From NCBI RefSeq assembly GCF_900105905.1, contig NZ_FNSV01000005.1, positions 8,513,501 to 8,577,500 on the forward strand: 64,000 nucleotides of DNA, in the 5' to 3' direction. Each line of letters starts with the position of its first letter. Within the stretch, counting starts at the first letter, position 1. Made by a program: the position numbers and the translations under genes. This document shows positions 17,068-25,047 of the stretch, piece after piece. The notes beneath the pieces are model-generated. The model had not been told where the DNA came from. It saw nothing but the letters and a program-made list of their open reading frames with translations, and ran no database searches. Origin of the DNA: Rhodococcus koreensis (GTDB lineage: Bacteria > Actinomycetota > Actinomycetes > Mycobacteriales > Mycobacteriaceae).

Positions 17068-17931
17068 ATGGCGACGGCAGACGAGCAGGCCGGGACACCG
17101 GACAGCACGGCGGTTCGAGTCGCCCTGTGGCGGGCGATGCACGTGCTGGTCGACCCGCCGCCGCACGTTTTCGTCGACGAGATCGGCCTGCAGCTGGCGG
17201 CCCCGGACGAGGGCTGGCGGGATCGCCCGGACATGGATCCGACCGGCACCAGCGGGTTTCGGGCGGCCATCGTCGCCCGTGCTCGCTTCATCGAGGATCT
17301 GGTCGCCGAGCAGGCAGGCCGCGGCGTCGTCCAGTACGTCGTCCTGGGGGCGGGCCTGGACACGTTTGCCCAGCGCAGGACGGAGATCGCCGCCCGCATG
17401 CGGGTCTTCGAGGTCGACCAGCCGAGCCCTCAGGCGTGGAAGCGGCAACGGCTGACCGACGTGGGTTTCGGTGTCCCGGAATGGCTTCGGATGGTGCCGG
17501 TGGATTTCGAGGCGAACGAGTCGTGGTCGGAGCGGCTTGTCGCGGCGGGCTTCGATCCTGGCAGGCCCGCGGTCGTCGTCTCCACCGGCGTCACCATGTA
17601 CCTCACGAAAGGAGCCACCGCCGCCACCCTGCGCCAGCTCGCCGGTCTCGCTCCCGGTTCGACGCTGGCGATGACGTTCTTGCTGCCCACCGATCTCGTC
17701 GACGTCGCCGATCGCGCCGGACTCCAGGTGTCCGAGAACGGCGCGCGGGCGTCCGGAACGCCGTTCGTCAGCTTCTACACCCCGCAGGAGATGCTGGCAC
17801 TGGCCCGCGACTCCGGCTTCGACAGCCCCCGGCACGTGTCGGGGGCCTCGCTCGCCGAACGCTACTTCGCCGACCGCACCGACGGCCTGCGGCCGTCGAG
17901 CGGCGAGGACCTGTTGGTGGCCACTATCTGA
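17068..17931 (+). CDS. class I SAM-dependent methyltransferase (TIGR00027/leucine carboxyl methyltransferase-like)
   Basis: This 287-residue protein matches the large mycobacterial/rhodococcal TIGR00027 methyltransferase family. Visible marks are the SAM-binding VVQYVVLGAGLDTFAQR, the acidic VFEVDQPSPQAWKRQRL and the later VVVSTGVTMYL. Members methylate carboxyl or hydroxyl groups of unknown lipids or polyketides. The ATG at 17068 has GAAGGAG upstream; the frame is open 29 codons further but lacks a ribosome site there. It stands alone between the peptide gene and the ANTAR gene. Confidence 0.85.
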   Translation: MATADEQAGTPDSTAVRVALWRAMHVLVDPPPHVFVDEIGLQLAAPDEGWRDRPDMDPTGTSGFRAAIVARARFIEDLVAEQAGRGVVQYVVLGAGLDTFAQRRTEIAARMRVFEVDQPSPQAWKRQRLTDVGFGVPEWLRMVPVDFEANESWSERLVAAGFDPGRPAVVVSTGVTMYLTKGATAATLRQLAGLAPGSTLAMTFLLPTDLVDVADRAGLQVSENGARASGTPFVSFYTPQEMLALARDSGFDSPRHVSGASLAERYFADRTDGLRPSSGEDLLVATI

Positions 17932-18259
17932 TGGCGTCCGTTAACGCCGTCCCCGGTCGCGTGACCGTGTCGTGATCGTGGGTCGACATGGTGTCCAAGC
18001 CGGTGCAGTCTCGCCTCGCGATAACGCTACTGTGTGGTACAGGTCACAAGTTGGTATCGCGATGTTAGCCGGGAATCGCGCCGCGTGCCGCGTCACCAGG
18101 GCAAACAGCCGTGGAGCTGGACATGTGTCTAGATGACAGGTGCGGCTCGGTCCGCTACAACTGATCGTGCATCGACAGTGACGTGACTCACATTTTGCGT
18201 CCGGACGGGATCGCCGGCACACCGGCGGCAGATGCACGAGAGCGAAGGAGTACTGCGGA
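17932..18259. other. 328-bp intergenic region
   Basis: I see no supported gene here. A weak repeat (GGCGT...ACGCC) follows the methyltransferase stop. The remainder presumably carries the promoter of the ANTAR-domain gene, but no convincing -35/-10 pair was found. Confidence 0.4.
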
Positions 18260-18589
18260 ATGATCGAGGACAGCACCGAACCATCCCTCACTCCAGTCCC
18301 CAGCCCGACGCGCCTGGTTCCGCGCAGGCGCCCCGATGGCCGAGAACTGCTCGGCACGGCGAAGGGCATTCTGATTGCAGGCCGCGGCTGCTCTGACGCC
18401 CAGGCGTTCGACGAACTTCTCGACGTCGCACGACGCCATCACCTGACCGTCCTCGGCGCCGCCCGGAGCCTGGTCGAGCTGGCAGCCGGCCCCTCCTCCC
18501 GGCCGCGCAGGGCCGACACCGCCCGATTCGACGAGTGGGAGCAGTTGGTCGCCCAGCTCCCTCCCCGCCGACACGCTCAGGCAAGTTGA
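18260..18589 (+). CDS. ANTAR-domain RNA-binding protein
   Basis: This 109-residue protein carries an ANTAR domain at about residues 28-73: RELLGTAKGILIAGRGCSDAQAFDELLDVARRHHLTVLGAARSLVEL. ANTAR proteins bind paired RNA hairpins and act as antiterminators. No receiver or GAF domain is present, so any signal must come from a partner. ANTAR-only proteins are common in Rhodococcus and Mycobacterium. The start is an ATG preceded by GAAGGAG. Confidence 0.8.
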   Translation: MIEDSTEPSLTPVPSPTRLVPRRRPDGRELLGTAKGILIAGRGCSDAQAFDELLDVARRHHLTVLGAARSLVELAAGPSSRPRRADTARFDEWEQLVAQLPPRRHAQAS

Positions 18590-18603
18590 CGCAACAGGGG
18601 GCG

Positions 18604-18822
18604 GTGGGCGGCATTCAGGCCGATCCCGACGAGATCAGCGGAACGGAATCGGGCCACTTCCGCGAAACCACGTCGTCGCTCACCCCCGACGCGGTCGTAT
18701 GGCCGGACCCGAGCCCGCTCGATTCGTGGTGGAAGCGTGTGGTCATCGACCACGCGACCGCGCTCGCCGAGGGTGAACCCTCCGTATACGCCGAGGGCGA
18801 ACCCTCCACGCGGCACGAGTAG
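18604..18822 (+). CDS. small hypothetical protein with an internal repeat
   Basis: A possible 72-residue frame starts at GTG, 15 bases after the ANTAR gene. The product is acidic, contains DSWWKRVVIDHATALAEGEP, and repeats AEGEPS near the C-terminus. No family is recognised and the ribosome site is poor. Coding is suggested mainly by its position in a tight same-strand row; it may be spurious. Confidence 0.3.
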   Translation: MGGIQADPDEISGTESGHFRETTSSLTPDAVVWPDPSPLDSWWKRVVIDHATALAEGEPSVYAEGEPSTRHE

Positions 18823-18941
18823 GCGTCCGAGATTCTTCTTTCGCTGTCGATCATTGTCTCGCCCGCGTAGGGGGAGGAGTGTGGGAGATGGGGATTGGCC
18901 GTCGGCGCCGCGGGGCGCCGCCCGAGGAGAAGGATGCCATC

Positions 18942-19565
18942 GTGTATGCACGCTCTTCCACCTTTGATGCGCACCCGTCGTTCATCGACGAGGGGATCAA
19001 GCACGTGCGCGACACCGTGATGCCCGCGCTCGCCGACATCGCAGGGTCCGCCGGAATGTCCTTGCTGGTCGATCGAGGCTCCGGCCTGTGCATCGCCACG
19101 AGCTCCTGGACGGACGACGAGGCTCTGCGCGCGAGCGAAGCACCTGTTCGACAGCTGCGTGACCGCATGGCCGAGGTTTTCCACGCCACCGCGACCGTGT
19201 CGCGGTGGGACATCGCGGCCCTGCACCGTGACCACCGCTCACATCAAGGCGCCTGGGTGCGGGTCGCGTGGCTCGAGGTCGAGCCGGGGCACCTGGACCG
19301 TGTGATCGACGTGTACAAGATGTCCTCGCTGCCCGCCATGCACGACCTCGAGGGATTCTGCAGCTCGAGTCTGCTCGTCGATCCGGCCGCCGGTCGTGTG
19401 GTGTCGTCGATGACCTTCGACAAGGCCCCGCCTGCGGGCGGTGGTACCAGTGAAGTGGCCGAGAATGTCGGAACGTCGGAAATGTGCGAGTCCGGCGCTC
19501 GGCTCCTCGAGGTGGGGGAGTTCGAATTGGCGATCGCTCATCTGCACGTCCCCGAGATGGCGTGA
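18942..19565 (+). CDS. antibiotic-biosynthesis-monooxygenase-like (dimeric alpha/beta barrel) protein
   Basis: This 207-residue protein resembles a recurring actinobacterial family beginning (M)YARSTT and containing two ferredoxin-like barrel halves: HVRDTVMPALADIAGSAGMSLLVDRGSGLCIATSSW and later RVIDVYKMSSLPAMHDLEGFCSSSLLVDPAAG. The second half echoes the first, as in tandem ABM-like domains. No enzyme activity is established for the group. I prefer the GTG at 18942, which has GGAGAAGG upstream and starts VYARSSTFD as homologues do; an upstream ATG in frame would add 21 Arg/Gly-rich residues. Confidence 0.6.
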   Translation: MYARSSTFDAHPSFIDEGIKHVRDTVMPALADIAGSAGMSLLVDRGSGLCIATSSWTDDEALRASEAPVRQLRDRMAEVFHATATVSRWDIAALHRDHRSHQGAWVRVAWLEVEPGHLDRVIDVYKMSSLPAMHDLEGFCSSSLLVDPAAGRVVSSMTFDKAPPAGGGTSEVAENVGTSEMCESGARLLEVGEFELAIAHLHVPEMA

Positions 19566-19573
19566 CGAGCCGA

Positions 19574-20677
19574 TCATGTGAGGTGGGCTTCGGAGCGTGA
19601 CGACTTCCGTATCCCTACGGTCAGGGGGTCGATGCACGAGAGTAGGTGATCGTTCTCCCTCCTGTTGCCTATCGAGATTCTGATTTCCCGGGGTCCCGCC
19701 AGCCGGACAAGTGCACCGAGCTGCGCCAGGAGTCGTACCTTCTCCGGTGCGGCGTGTTGGTGGGGAAGGAACAGGAAGTTCGCCTGGCTGGGGACTACCT
19801 CGATCCCCGCACCTGTCAGAGTGTCGTATACACGCCTCCTCTCGGACACCGTTGCAGTGATGCGAGATTCGAGGGCAGCCGTCACCGCGGGTTCGAGACA
19901 CGCGAGGGCTGCCGCCTGAGCCACCGTGGAGACGGAGAAGGGGATGCGTACGGCGCGCAGCAAGGAGCCGACATCGGGGGACGACAGGGCATAACCGATC
20001 CGCAGTCCCGCCAATCCCGCGGACTTCGACAGCGACGCGAGCACGACGACGTTCGGGAATCGTCCGAGGAGTCTGGGGCCGCTCGCAGCGTCGGGATCGG
20101 TGACGAACTCGCGATAGCACTCGTCGAGGACGATCAGCAGGTCTTCGGGTACCGCCTCCATGAAGGCCTCGAGCGCGGTGTGGTCGACAGTGGTGCCGGT
20201 CGGGTTGTTCGGCAGGCATAGAAGTACCACCCGAGTGCGGTCGTTGATTGCGGCGAGGATGCGAGCGAGATCGAGGCAGTGGTCGGGCGTGAGCGCGACG
20301 CGAATCGGTGTCGCTCCCGCAAGCAGCGTGGTGTGCTCGTAGCTCGAGAACGAAGGCCATCCGTAGACGATTTCAGTTCCCGGGCCGGCGCATGCCGTGA
20401 CGATGTTGCGCAGGAGACTGCTGGATCCGCTGTCGACGCTCACCTGATCGGGGGACAGGTGCCACCGACTGGCGAGGGCCTCGGTCAGTTCCCTGCTGTC
20501 GAAGTCCGGGTACCGATTGGCCCGGGTGATGCTCGCGCGGATCGCCGCCGCCACCCTGTCGTCCGGCGGGAAGGGCGACTCGTTCGAAGCGAGCCGCGCT
20601 GCTGGTCTCATGGACGATCCGGAGTCGCCGGGAACGTAGCTGTCGATCTCGAGGATGCCGGGGCGGTGTCGGATCAT
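19574..20677 (-). CDS. HisC-like pyridoxal-phosphate aminotransferase
   Basis: This 367-residue fold-type I aminotransferase resembles histidinol-phosphate/aromatic aminotransferases. Visible features are RLASNESPFPPDDRV, NRYPDFDSRELTEALA, CLPNNPTGT, the VLDECYREFV strand with its Asp, and the PLP-lysine segment SLSKSAGLAGLRIGYA. The ATG overlaps the stop of the sulfite reductase gene by four bases (ATGA), so the two are co-translated. The genome probably has another hisC for histidine synthesis. In this setting a sulfur-linked amino acid or aromatic 2-oxo acid is possible, but the substrate cannot be read from sequence. Confidence 0.82.
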   Translation of the reverse strand: MIRHRPGILEIDSYVPGDSGSSMRPAARLASNESPFPPDDRVAAAIRASITRANRYPDFDSRELTEALASRWHLSPDQVSVDSGSSSLLRNIVTACAGPGTEIVYGWPSFSSYEHTTLLAGATPIRVALTPDHCLDLARILAAINDRTRVVLLCLPNNPTGTTVDHTALEAFMEAVPEDLLIVLDECYREFVTDPDAASGPRLLGRFPNVVVLASLSKSAGLAGLRIGYALSSPDVGSLLRAVRIPFSVSTVAQAAALACLEPAVTAALESRITATVSERRRVYDTLTGAGIEVVPSQANFLFLPHQHAAPEKVRLLAQLGALVRLAGPREIRISIGNRRENDHLLSCIDPLTVGIRKSSRSEAHLT

Positions 20678-22356
20678 GTGAGGTCGGCGTCGGTGGCGCG
20701 GTGGACCCAGTTCGCGAACTTCTCGGAGCGAGCACGGTCGGCCAGATAGCGTCGAACTATGCGTTCGACGTAGTCGGCCACGTCTGTGGCGGGTAGTTTG
20801 TGGCCGCGCAGTTTGCGCCCGAAGCTCGTGTCCAGGCCGAGGCTGCCGCCGAGATGAACCTGGAATCCCTCGACCTGTTCGGAGTCGGCGTTGGTCACGA
20901 TCATGCCCTTGAGGCCGATGTCGGCGACCTGAATGCGTGCGCACGAGTTGGGGCACCCGTTGAGGTGCAACGTGATCGGGTGCTCGAGTCGATCCTGGAC
21001 GTCGGCGAGTCGGTCCTCGATCTCGGAGATGACGGTGGCGGCCCGCGCCTTGGTCTCGACGATCCCGAATTTGCAGAATTCGATGCCGGTGCATGCCATG
21101 GTGCTCCGTCGCCAGGGTGACGGACGCGACGGGAATCCGAGACTGTGGAGACTGGATTGGAGTGGGTCGATCTGTTCGTCGGGCACGTCGAGGACGACCA
21201 GCTTCTGCATCGGGGTGATGCGGACCCGTCGGGATCCGGAGGACTCGGCAACGCTCGCCAGGTCGATGAGCATGGTGCCTCCGACTCTGCCGACGACAGG
21301 TGCGATTCCCACGGCGTTGAGACCGTTTTTCTGCCGCTGGATTCCGACGTGGTCGCGTGGTTCGTCGAGCGGCTCGGGCGCGGGACCATCGATCATCGGG
21401 TGTCCGAGGTACTCCTTCTCGAGCACGTCGCGGAACTTCTCGACACCCCAGTCCGCGACCAGGAACTTCAGGCGTGCCTTCGCCCGCAGGCGTCGATAAC
21501 CGTGGTCACGGAAGAGGGAGACGATGCCGATCCACACGTCGGGCACGTCCTCGAGCGGAACCCATGCGCCCAATCGTTCGCCGATGCGAGGATTGGTCGA
21601 CAGGCCGCCGCCTACCCAGACATCCAGTCCTGGACCGTGTTCCGGGTGTTCGACGCCGATGAATGCGACATCGTTGATTTCGTGGACGACGTCCTGGAGT
21701 CCGGAGATGGCGGTCTTGAACTTGCGCGGCAGGTTGGAGTATTCGGGGTTCGCGATCAATCTGCGGGTGATCTCGCGCAGTGCGGGCGTGGCGTCGAGGA
21801 CCTCGTCGACGGCGATGCCTGCCATCGGCGAGCCGAGGACCACGCGCGGGGTGTCACCTGCGGATTCGGCTGTGGTGAGGCCTACCCCCTCGAGCCTCCG
21901 CCAGATGTCGGGTAGGTCCTCGACCCTGATCCAGTGCAGCTGAATGTTCTGGCGGTCGGTGAGGTCCGCGGTGTCGCGGGCGAACTGCCGGGAGACTTCG
22001 CCGACGACGCGCAGCTGTTCGGTGGTCAGTGCTCCTCCATCGATGCGGATGCGGAGCATGAAGTGCTCGTCCTCGAGCTCTTCCGGTGGCAACGTGGCGG
22101 TTCGGCCGCCGTCGATGCCGGGTGCGCGCTGGGTGTAGAGCCCCCACCAGCGGAACCGGCTTCGACGATCGGTGGGGTCGATGCCGGCGACACCGGTGCG
22201 GCAGTACACCTCTTCGATCCGTTTGCGCACGTTGAGGCCGTCATCATCCTGCTTGACTTTCTCGTTCACGTTGAGTGGCTCGCGATCGCCCTGTGCCCAT
22301 TGCCCCTCTGGGCGCTGGGACTTCGCTCGGGCAGGACGGGTCGTCGGTGTCGTCAT
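20674..22356 (-). CDS. ferredoxin-dependent sulfite/nitrite reductase
   Basis: This 560-residue enzyme is a siroheme/[4Fe-4S] reductase with the tandem ferrodoxin-like and reductase domains of the SirA/NirA family. Markers are LTDRQNIQLHWIRVEDLPDIW, NLPRKFKTAISG, and the four cluster cysteines in CTGIEFCKFG and CPNSC. It most likely reduces sulfite to sulfide, given the rhodanese gene opposite; nitrite reductase remains possible because the two types are very alike. The chosen ATG (MTTPTTRPARAK) has CAGGAG upstream. Its promoter region has a palindrome (22410-22432) sharing half-sites and spacing with the marR operator. Confidence 0.87.
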   Translation of the reverse strand: MTTPTTRPARAKSQRPEGQWAQGDREPLNVNEKVKQDDDGLNVRKRIEEVYCRTGVAGIDPTDRRSRFRWWGLYTQRAPGIDGGRTATLPPEELEDEHFMLRIRIDGGALTTEQLRVVGEVSRQFARDTADLTDRQNIQLHWIRVEDLPDIWRRLEGVGLTTAESAGDTPRVVLGSPMAGIAVDEVLDATPALREITRRLIANPEYSNLPRKFKTAISGLQDVVHEINDVAFIGVEHPEHGPGLDVWVGGGLSTNPRIGERLGAWVPLEDVPDVWIGIVSLFRDHGYRRLRAKARLKFLVADWGVEKFRDVLEKEYLGHPMIDGPAPEPLDEPRDHVGIQRQKNGLNAVGIAPVVGRVGGTMLIDLASVAESSGSRRVRITPMQKLVVLDVPDEQIDPLQSSLHSLGFPSRPSPWRRSTMACTGIEFCKFGIVETKARAATVISEIEDRLADVQDRLEHPITLHLNGCPNSCARIQVADIGLKGMIVTNADSEQVEGFQVHLGGSLGLDTSFGRKLRGHKLPATDVADYVERIVRRYLADRARSEKFANWVHRATDADLT

Positions 22357-22409
22357 CCGGTGCTCCTGTCGAAACTGTGTGGGCCAAACTGTAGCGTAGG
22401 CGAATAGAT

Positions 22410-22432
22410 CGTGCATTAATAATATGTGCACG
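22410..22432. promoter_or_regulatory. palindrome matching the marR operator
   Basis: CGTGCA (22410-22415) and TGCACG (22427-22432) flank an 11-base AT-rich spacer. The same half-sites with the same 11-base spacing form the core of the larger palindrome before marR. It sits between the divergent sulfite reductase and rhodanese genes. Confidence 0.7.
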
Positions 22433-22463
22433 CCCCGATTTTTCGCGAAGTGAAGGATGAACC

Positions 22464-23291
22464 ATGAGCAGAAGCAATTTTCTGGTCGACGCAGACTGGG
22501 TCGTCGAACACGGGAAGGACCCCGACGTCGTCCTCGTCGAGGTGGATGAGGACACCACCCAGTACGAGAAGAACCACATCGACGGTGCCGTCCGCATCGA
22601 CTGGAAACGCGACCTTCAAGATCCCGTACGCCGCGACTTCATCGACCGGCGATCGTTCGAGAAACTCCTGTCCGAGCGGGGAATCGCCAACGGCGACACG
22701 GTGATCCTGTACGGCGGGAACAACAATTGGTTCGCGGCCTACGCGTACTGGTACTTCAAGCTCTACGGTCACCGCGACGTCCGGCTGCTCGACGGCGGAC
22801 GCAAGAAGTGGGAGCTCGACGGCCGGCCGTTGTCGAGCGATACTGTCGCCCGACCGGCTACCGACTACGTGGCGTCCGAGCCCGTGTCGGGTATCCGCGC
22901 GCACCGCGACGAGGTGATCGAGCAGATAGGAACGAAGAGCATCGTCGACGTCCGGTCGCCCGATGAATTCTCCGGCAAGATCCTCGCTCCGGCGCAGTTC
23001 CCGCAGGAACAACCCCAGGTTCCGGGGCACGTCCCGACCGCTGTCAACGTGCCGTGGTCCAAGGCTGCCGCTGACGACGGCACCTTCCTCGGCGAGGGCG
23101 AACTCCGCGCCCTGTATGCCGATGCCGGTCTCGACGACACGAAGGACATCATCGTCTATTGCCGAATCGGCGAGCGATCCGCGCACAGTTGGTTCGTGCT
23201 CCACGAACTGCTCGGCTACCCCGAGGTCCGGAACTACGACGGCTCCTGGGTGGAGTACGGCTCGTTGGTCGGCGTCCCGGTCGAGAGGTGA
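22464..23291 (+). CDS. thiosulfate sulfurtransferase (two-domain rhodanese)
   Basis: This 275-residue protein has two rhodanese domains, an inactive N-terminal one (about 1-125) and a catalytic C-terminal one (about 150-270) with the active Cys in IIVYCRIGERSAHSWFVL. It matches the CysA/SseA sulfurtransferases of Mycobacterium. These transfer sulfane sulfur from thiosulfate to an acceptor such as cyanide or a thiol. It is divergent from sulfite reductase and six bases before a HemQ-like gene, so it forms part of a sulfur module. No secretion signal is visible. Confidence 0.9.
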   Translation: MSRSNFLVDADWVVEHGKDPDVVLVEVDEDTTQYEKNHIDGAVRIDWKRDLQDPVRRDFIDRRSFEKLLSERGIANGDTVILYGGNNNWFAAYAYWYFKLYGHRDVRLLDGGRKKWELDGRPLSSDTVARPATDYVASEPVSGIRAHRDEVIEQIGTKSIVDVRSPDEFSGKILAPAQFPQEQPQVPGHVPTAVNVPWSKAAADDGTFLGEGELRALYADAGLDDTKDIIVYCRIGERSAHSWFVLHELLGYPEVRNYDGSWVEYGSLVGVPVER

Positions 23292-23297
23292 CCTGCC

Positions 23298-23990
23298 TTG
23301 ATCGGCTCTCGCTTCGTCGAACTCAATCAACGCGTGCGGTTCATGATGTTCACCGTGTTCCAGGTGGTCCCCGGCGTGCTTCCCGGTGTGCGCGCCGAGG
23401 TCGTGGAGGATGCACGTGCCTACTTCGAGGGAGTCGCCGAGTCCGGTGTCGTGCTCCGCGGAATTTACGACGTCGCAGGACTGCGTGCAGACGCCGACTT
23501 CATGATCTGGACGCATGCCGACACCGTCGAAGGGTTGCAGGCGGCCTACTCGGGCTTTCGGCGCTGCCGACTCGGGCGAGCGTGTACCACGGTCTGGAGT
23601 GCGGCCGCGCTCCACCGGCCGGCCGAATTCAATCGCAGCCATATCGCTGCATACGTGGCCGATGAGGAGCCGGGGCAGTTCGTGTGCGTGTACCCGTTCA
23701 ACCGATCGCTCGAGTGGTATCTGCTGCCGGACGTCGAACGGCGACGGCAGCTCGCCGAGCACGGCCGAGCGGCTCGTGCCTACCCGGATGTGCGTGCCAA
23801 CACCGTGAGTTCCTTCGGATTGAGCGACTACGAGTGGATCCTCGCCTTCGAGGCTCCGGACCCGAGCCGGATAGTCGACATGATGCGAGACCTTCGCGCC
23901 ACCGACGCGCGCCGGCACGTTCGGCTGGAAACGCCCTTTTTCTCCGGCCCGCGAACCGGCCTCGATACCCTCGTTGCGCGTCTGCCTTGA
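23298..23990 (+). CDS. HemQ/chlorite-dismutase family heme protein
   Basis: This 230-residue protein resembles actinobacterial HemQ, the coproheme decarboxylase. Conserved stretches are ELNQRVRFMMFTVFQV near the start, PFNRSLEWYLLP (with the catalytic-type Tyr), LAEHGRAARAYPDVRANTVSSF (with a likely proximal His) and IVDMMRDLRATDARRHVR. The start appears to be TTG, needed to include the conserved N-terminus; GAGAGG lies upstream. It follows the rhodanese gene by six bases and precedes marR. Actinobacteria usually keep hemQ with other heme genes, so this copy in a sulfur module may be a paralogue with another role. Family is secure; activity is not. Confidence 0.8.
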   Translation: MIGSRFVELNQRVRFMMFTVFQVVPGVLPGVRAEVVEDARAYFEGVAESGVVLRGIYDVAGLRADADFMIWTHADTVEGLQAAYSGFRRCRLGRACTTVWSAAALHRPAEFNRSHIAAYVADEEPGQFVCVYPFNRSLEWYLLPDVERRRQLAEHGRAARAYPDVRANTVSSFGLSDYEWILAFEAPDPSRIVDMMRDLRATDARRHVRLETPFFSGPRTGLDTLVARLP

Positions 23991-24008
23991 CGATCGTCGA
24001 GCGCCTCC

Positions 24009-24049
24009 AGATTGATTCGTGCAATATTAGTTATTGCACGAATTAATCT
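24009..24049. promoter_or_regulatory. long palindromic operator upstream of marR
   Basis: Arms of 18 bases (24009-24026 and 24032-24049) are inverted copies with one mismatch around a five-base centre; the inner 12 bases (ATTCGTGCAATA) match perfectly. The repeat ends 14 bases before the marR start, where it would block transcription. This suggests autorepression. Confidence 0.78.
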
Positions 24050-24063
24050 GGTAGCCTGGTCGC

Positions 24064-24540
24064 ATGACCGCAGACGTGCAGCAGAGTGAGGCCGGCGACG
24101 ATCTACTTGCTCTTGACCGGCAGGTGTGTTTCGCACTCGCGATCGCGAACCGGGCGGTGCTCGCCGTCTACCGCCCCTTGCTCGAACCGATGGGGCTGAC
24201 TCATCCGCAGTATCTGGTGATGCTCGCTCTCTGGGGAAAGGCCCCGATGGCGGTCAAGGAGATCGGGACCGCGCTGCAACTCGATTCACCCACCCTCTCG
24301 CCGCTCCTCAAGCGCCTCGAGGCGTCTGGACTGATCACGCGCACCCGCAGCCGGGCCGATGAGCGGCAATTGGATGTCGAGCTGACCGAAGCCGGTGCTG
24401 CGCTGCGGGCGGAAGCAGTGAAGATTCCGCCCGCCGTGATCGAAAAGCTCGGTGTCAGCCTGGCCGAACTCGAGGAACTTCACGACGTTCTCACCCGCGT
24501 CAATCAGGCTGCGCTCAGAGCGGGCGCGCTCGATCAATGA
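24064..24540 (+). CDS. MarR family transcriptional regulator
   Basis: This 158-residue winged-helix protein has the MarR pattern: LTHPQYLVMLALWG, then KEIGTALQLDSPTLSPLLKRLEASGLI as DNA-reading helix, and the wing RSRADERQLDVELTEAG. The early Cys in LALDRQVCFALAIANR resembles the reactive cysteine of OhrR-type peroxide or sulfur sensors, so thiol-based sensing is possible. The strong palindrome at 24009-24049 suggests it controls itself, and a matching half-site pair before sulfite reductase/rhodanese suggests it controls those too. Its stop overlaps the next open frame. Confidence 0.88.
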   Translation: MTADVQQSEAGDDLLALDRQVCFALAIANRAVLAVYRPLLEPMGLTHPQYLVMLALWGKAPMAVKEIGTALQLDSPTLSPLLKRLEASGLITRTRSRADERQLDVELTEAGAALRAEAVKIPPAVIEKLGVSLAELEELHDVLTRVNQAALRAGALDQ

Positions 24541-24548
24541 GGGAAAAC

Positions 24549-25022
24549 ATGTCGAATTCGATTCCAGCACAACATGAACAGGTTGTTGTCATGTCGCGAA
24601 AGACGCAACGAACCCGGCCCGGCCCCCTGCAGTGGCTGGGCTACGCGGTGGGCCGCACACTTCCCGACTCCATGCGGGACTGGGTCCGCAACGACCTGGT
24701 CGGTGACTGGGCCGTTCCCCGGCACCTCGTTCGCAGCATGGTCCCGTTCGTTCCGGTCTTCGCCGCGTTCTTTCTGTTCCCGGGTCCGCTCGGGCTGCGA
24801 GCCTCCATGGTCCTGCTCGGAGTGCTACTCGCCGTGTTCTATGCGGTGTCGTATATGGCGCAGAACCGATCTCGACGCCTCGAGAGGCACGGGCTGCCGC
24901 CCGATCTGGAGAACCCGAAGAAGGCGTCCCGTCATGACGCCGAAAAGGCGGCGTACGAGAAGCTTCACGGACCTTCCGTCACCTGGGGCGTCGAGCGGCG
25001 GGGCGGCAACGAACTCCGCTGA
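24549..25022 (+). CDS. DUF5313-type membrane protein
   Basis: This protein of about 157 residues begins its conserved part at MSRKTQRTRPGPLQWLGYAVGR and continues LPDSMRDWVRNDLVGDWAVPRHLVRSMV, typical of the actinobacterial DUF5313 family. Two hydrophobic segments follow (about 70-90 and 93-110), then a charged tail (KKASRHDAEKAAYEKLHG). The function is unknown. I chose the ATG at 24549 because AGGGA lies just upstream; starts at 24537 (overlapping the marR stop) and 24591 (family start) are alternatives. Confidence 0.65.
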   Translation: MSNSIPAQHEQVVVMSRKTQRTRPGPLQWLGYAVGRTLPDSMRDWVRNDLVGDWAVPRHLVRSMVPFVPVFAAFFLFPGPLGLRASMVLLGVLLAVFYAVSYMAQNRSRRLERHGLPPDLENPKKASRHDAEKAAYEKLHGPSVTWGVERRGGNELR

Positions 25023-25047
25023 AGCCGGTCGATCAGCCCGAGAACGG

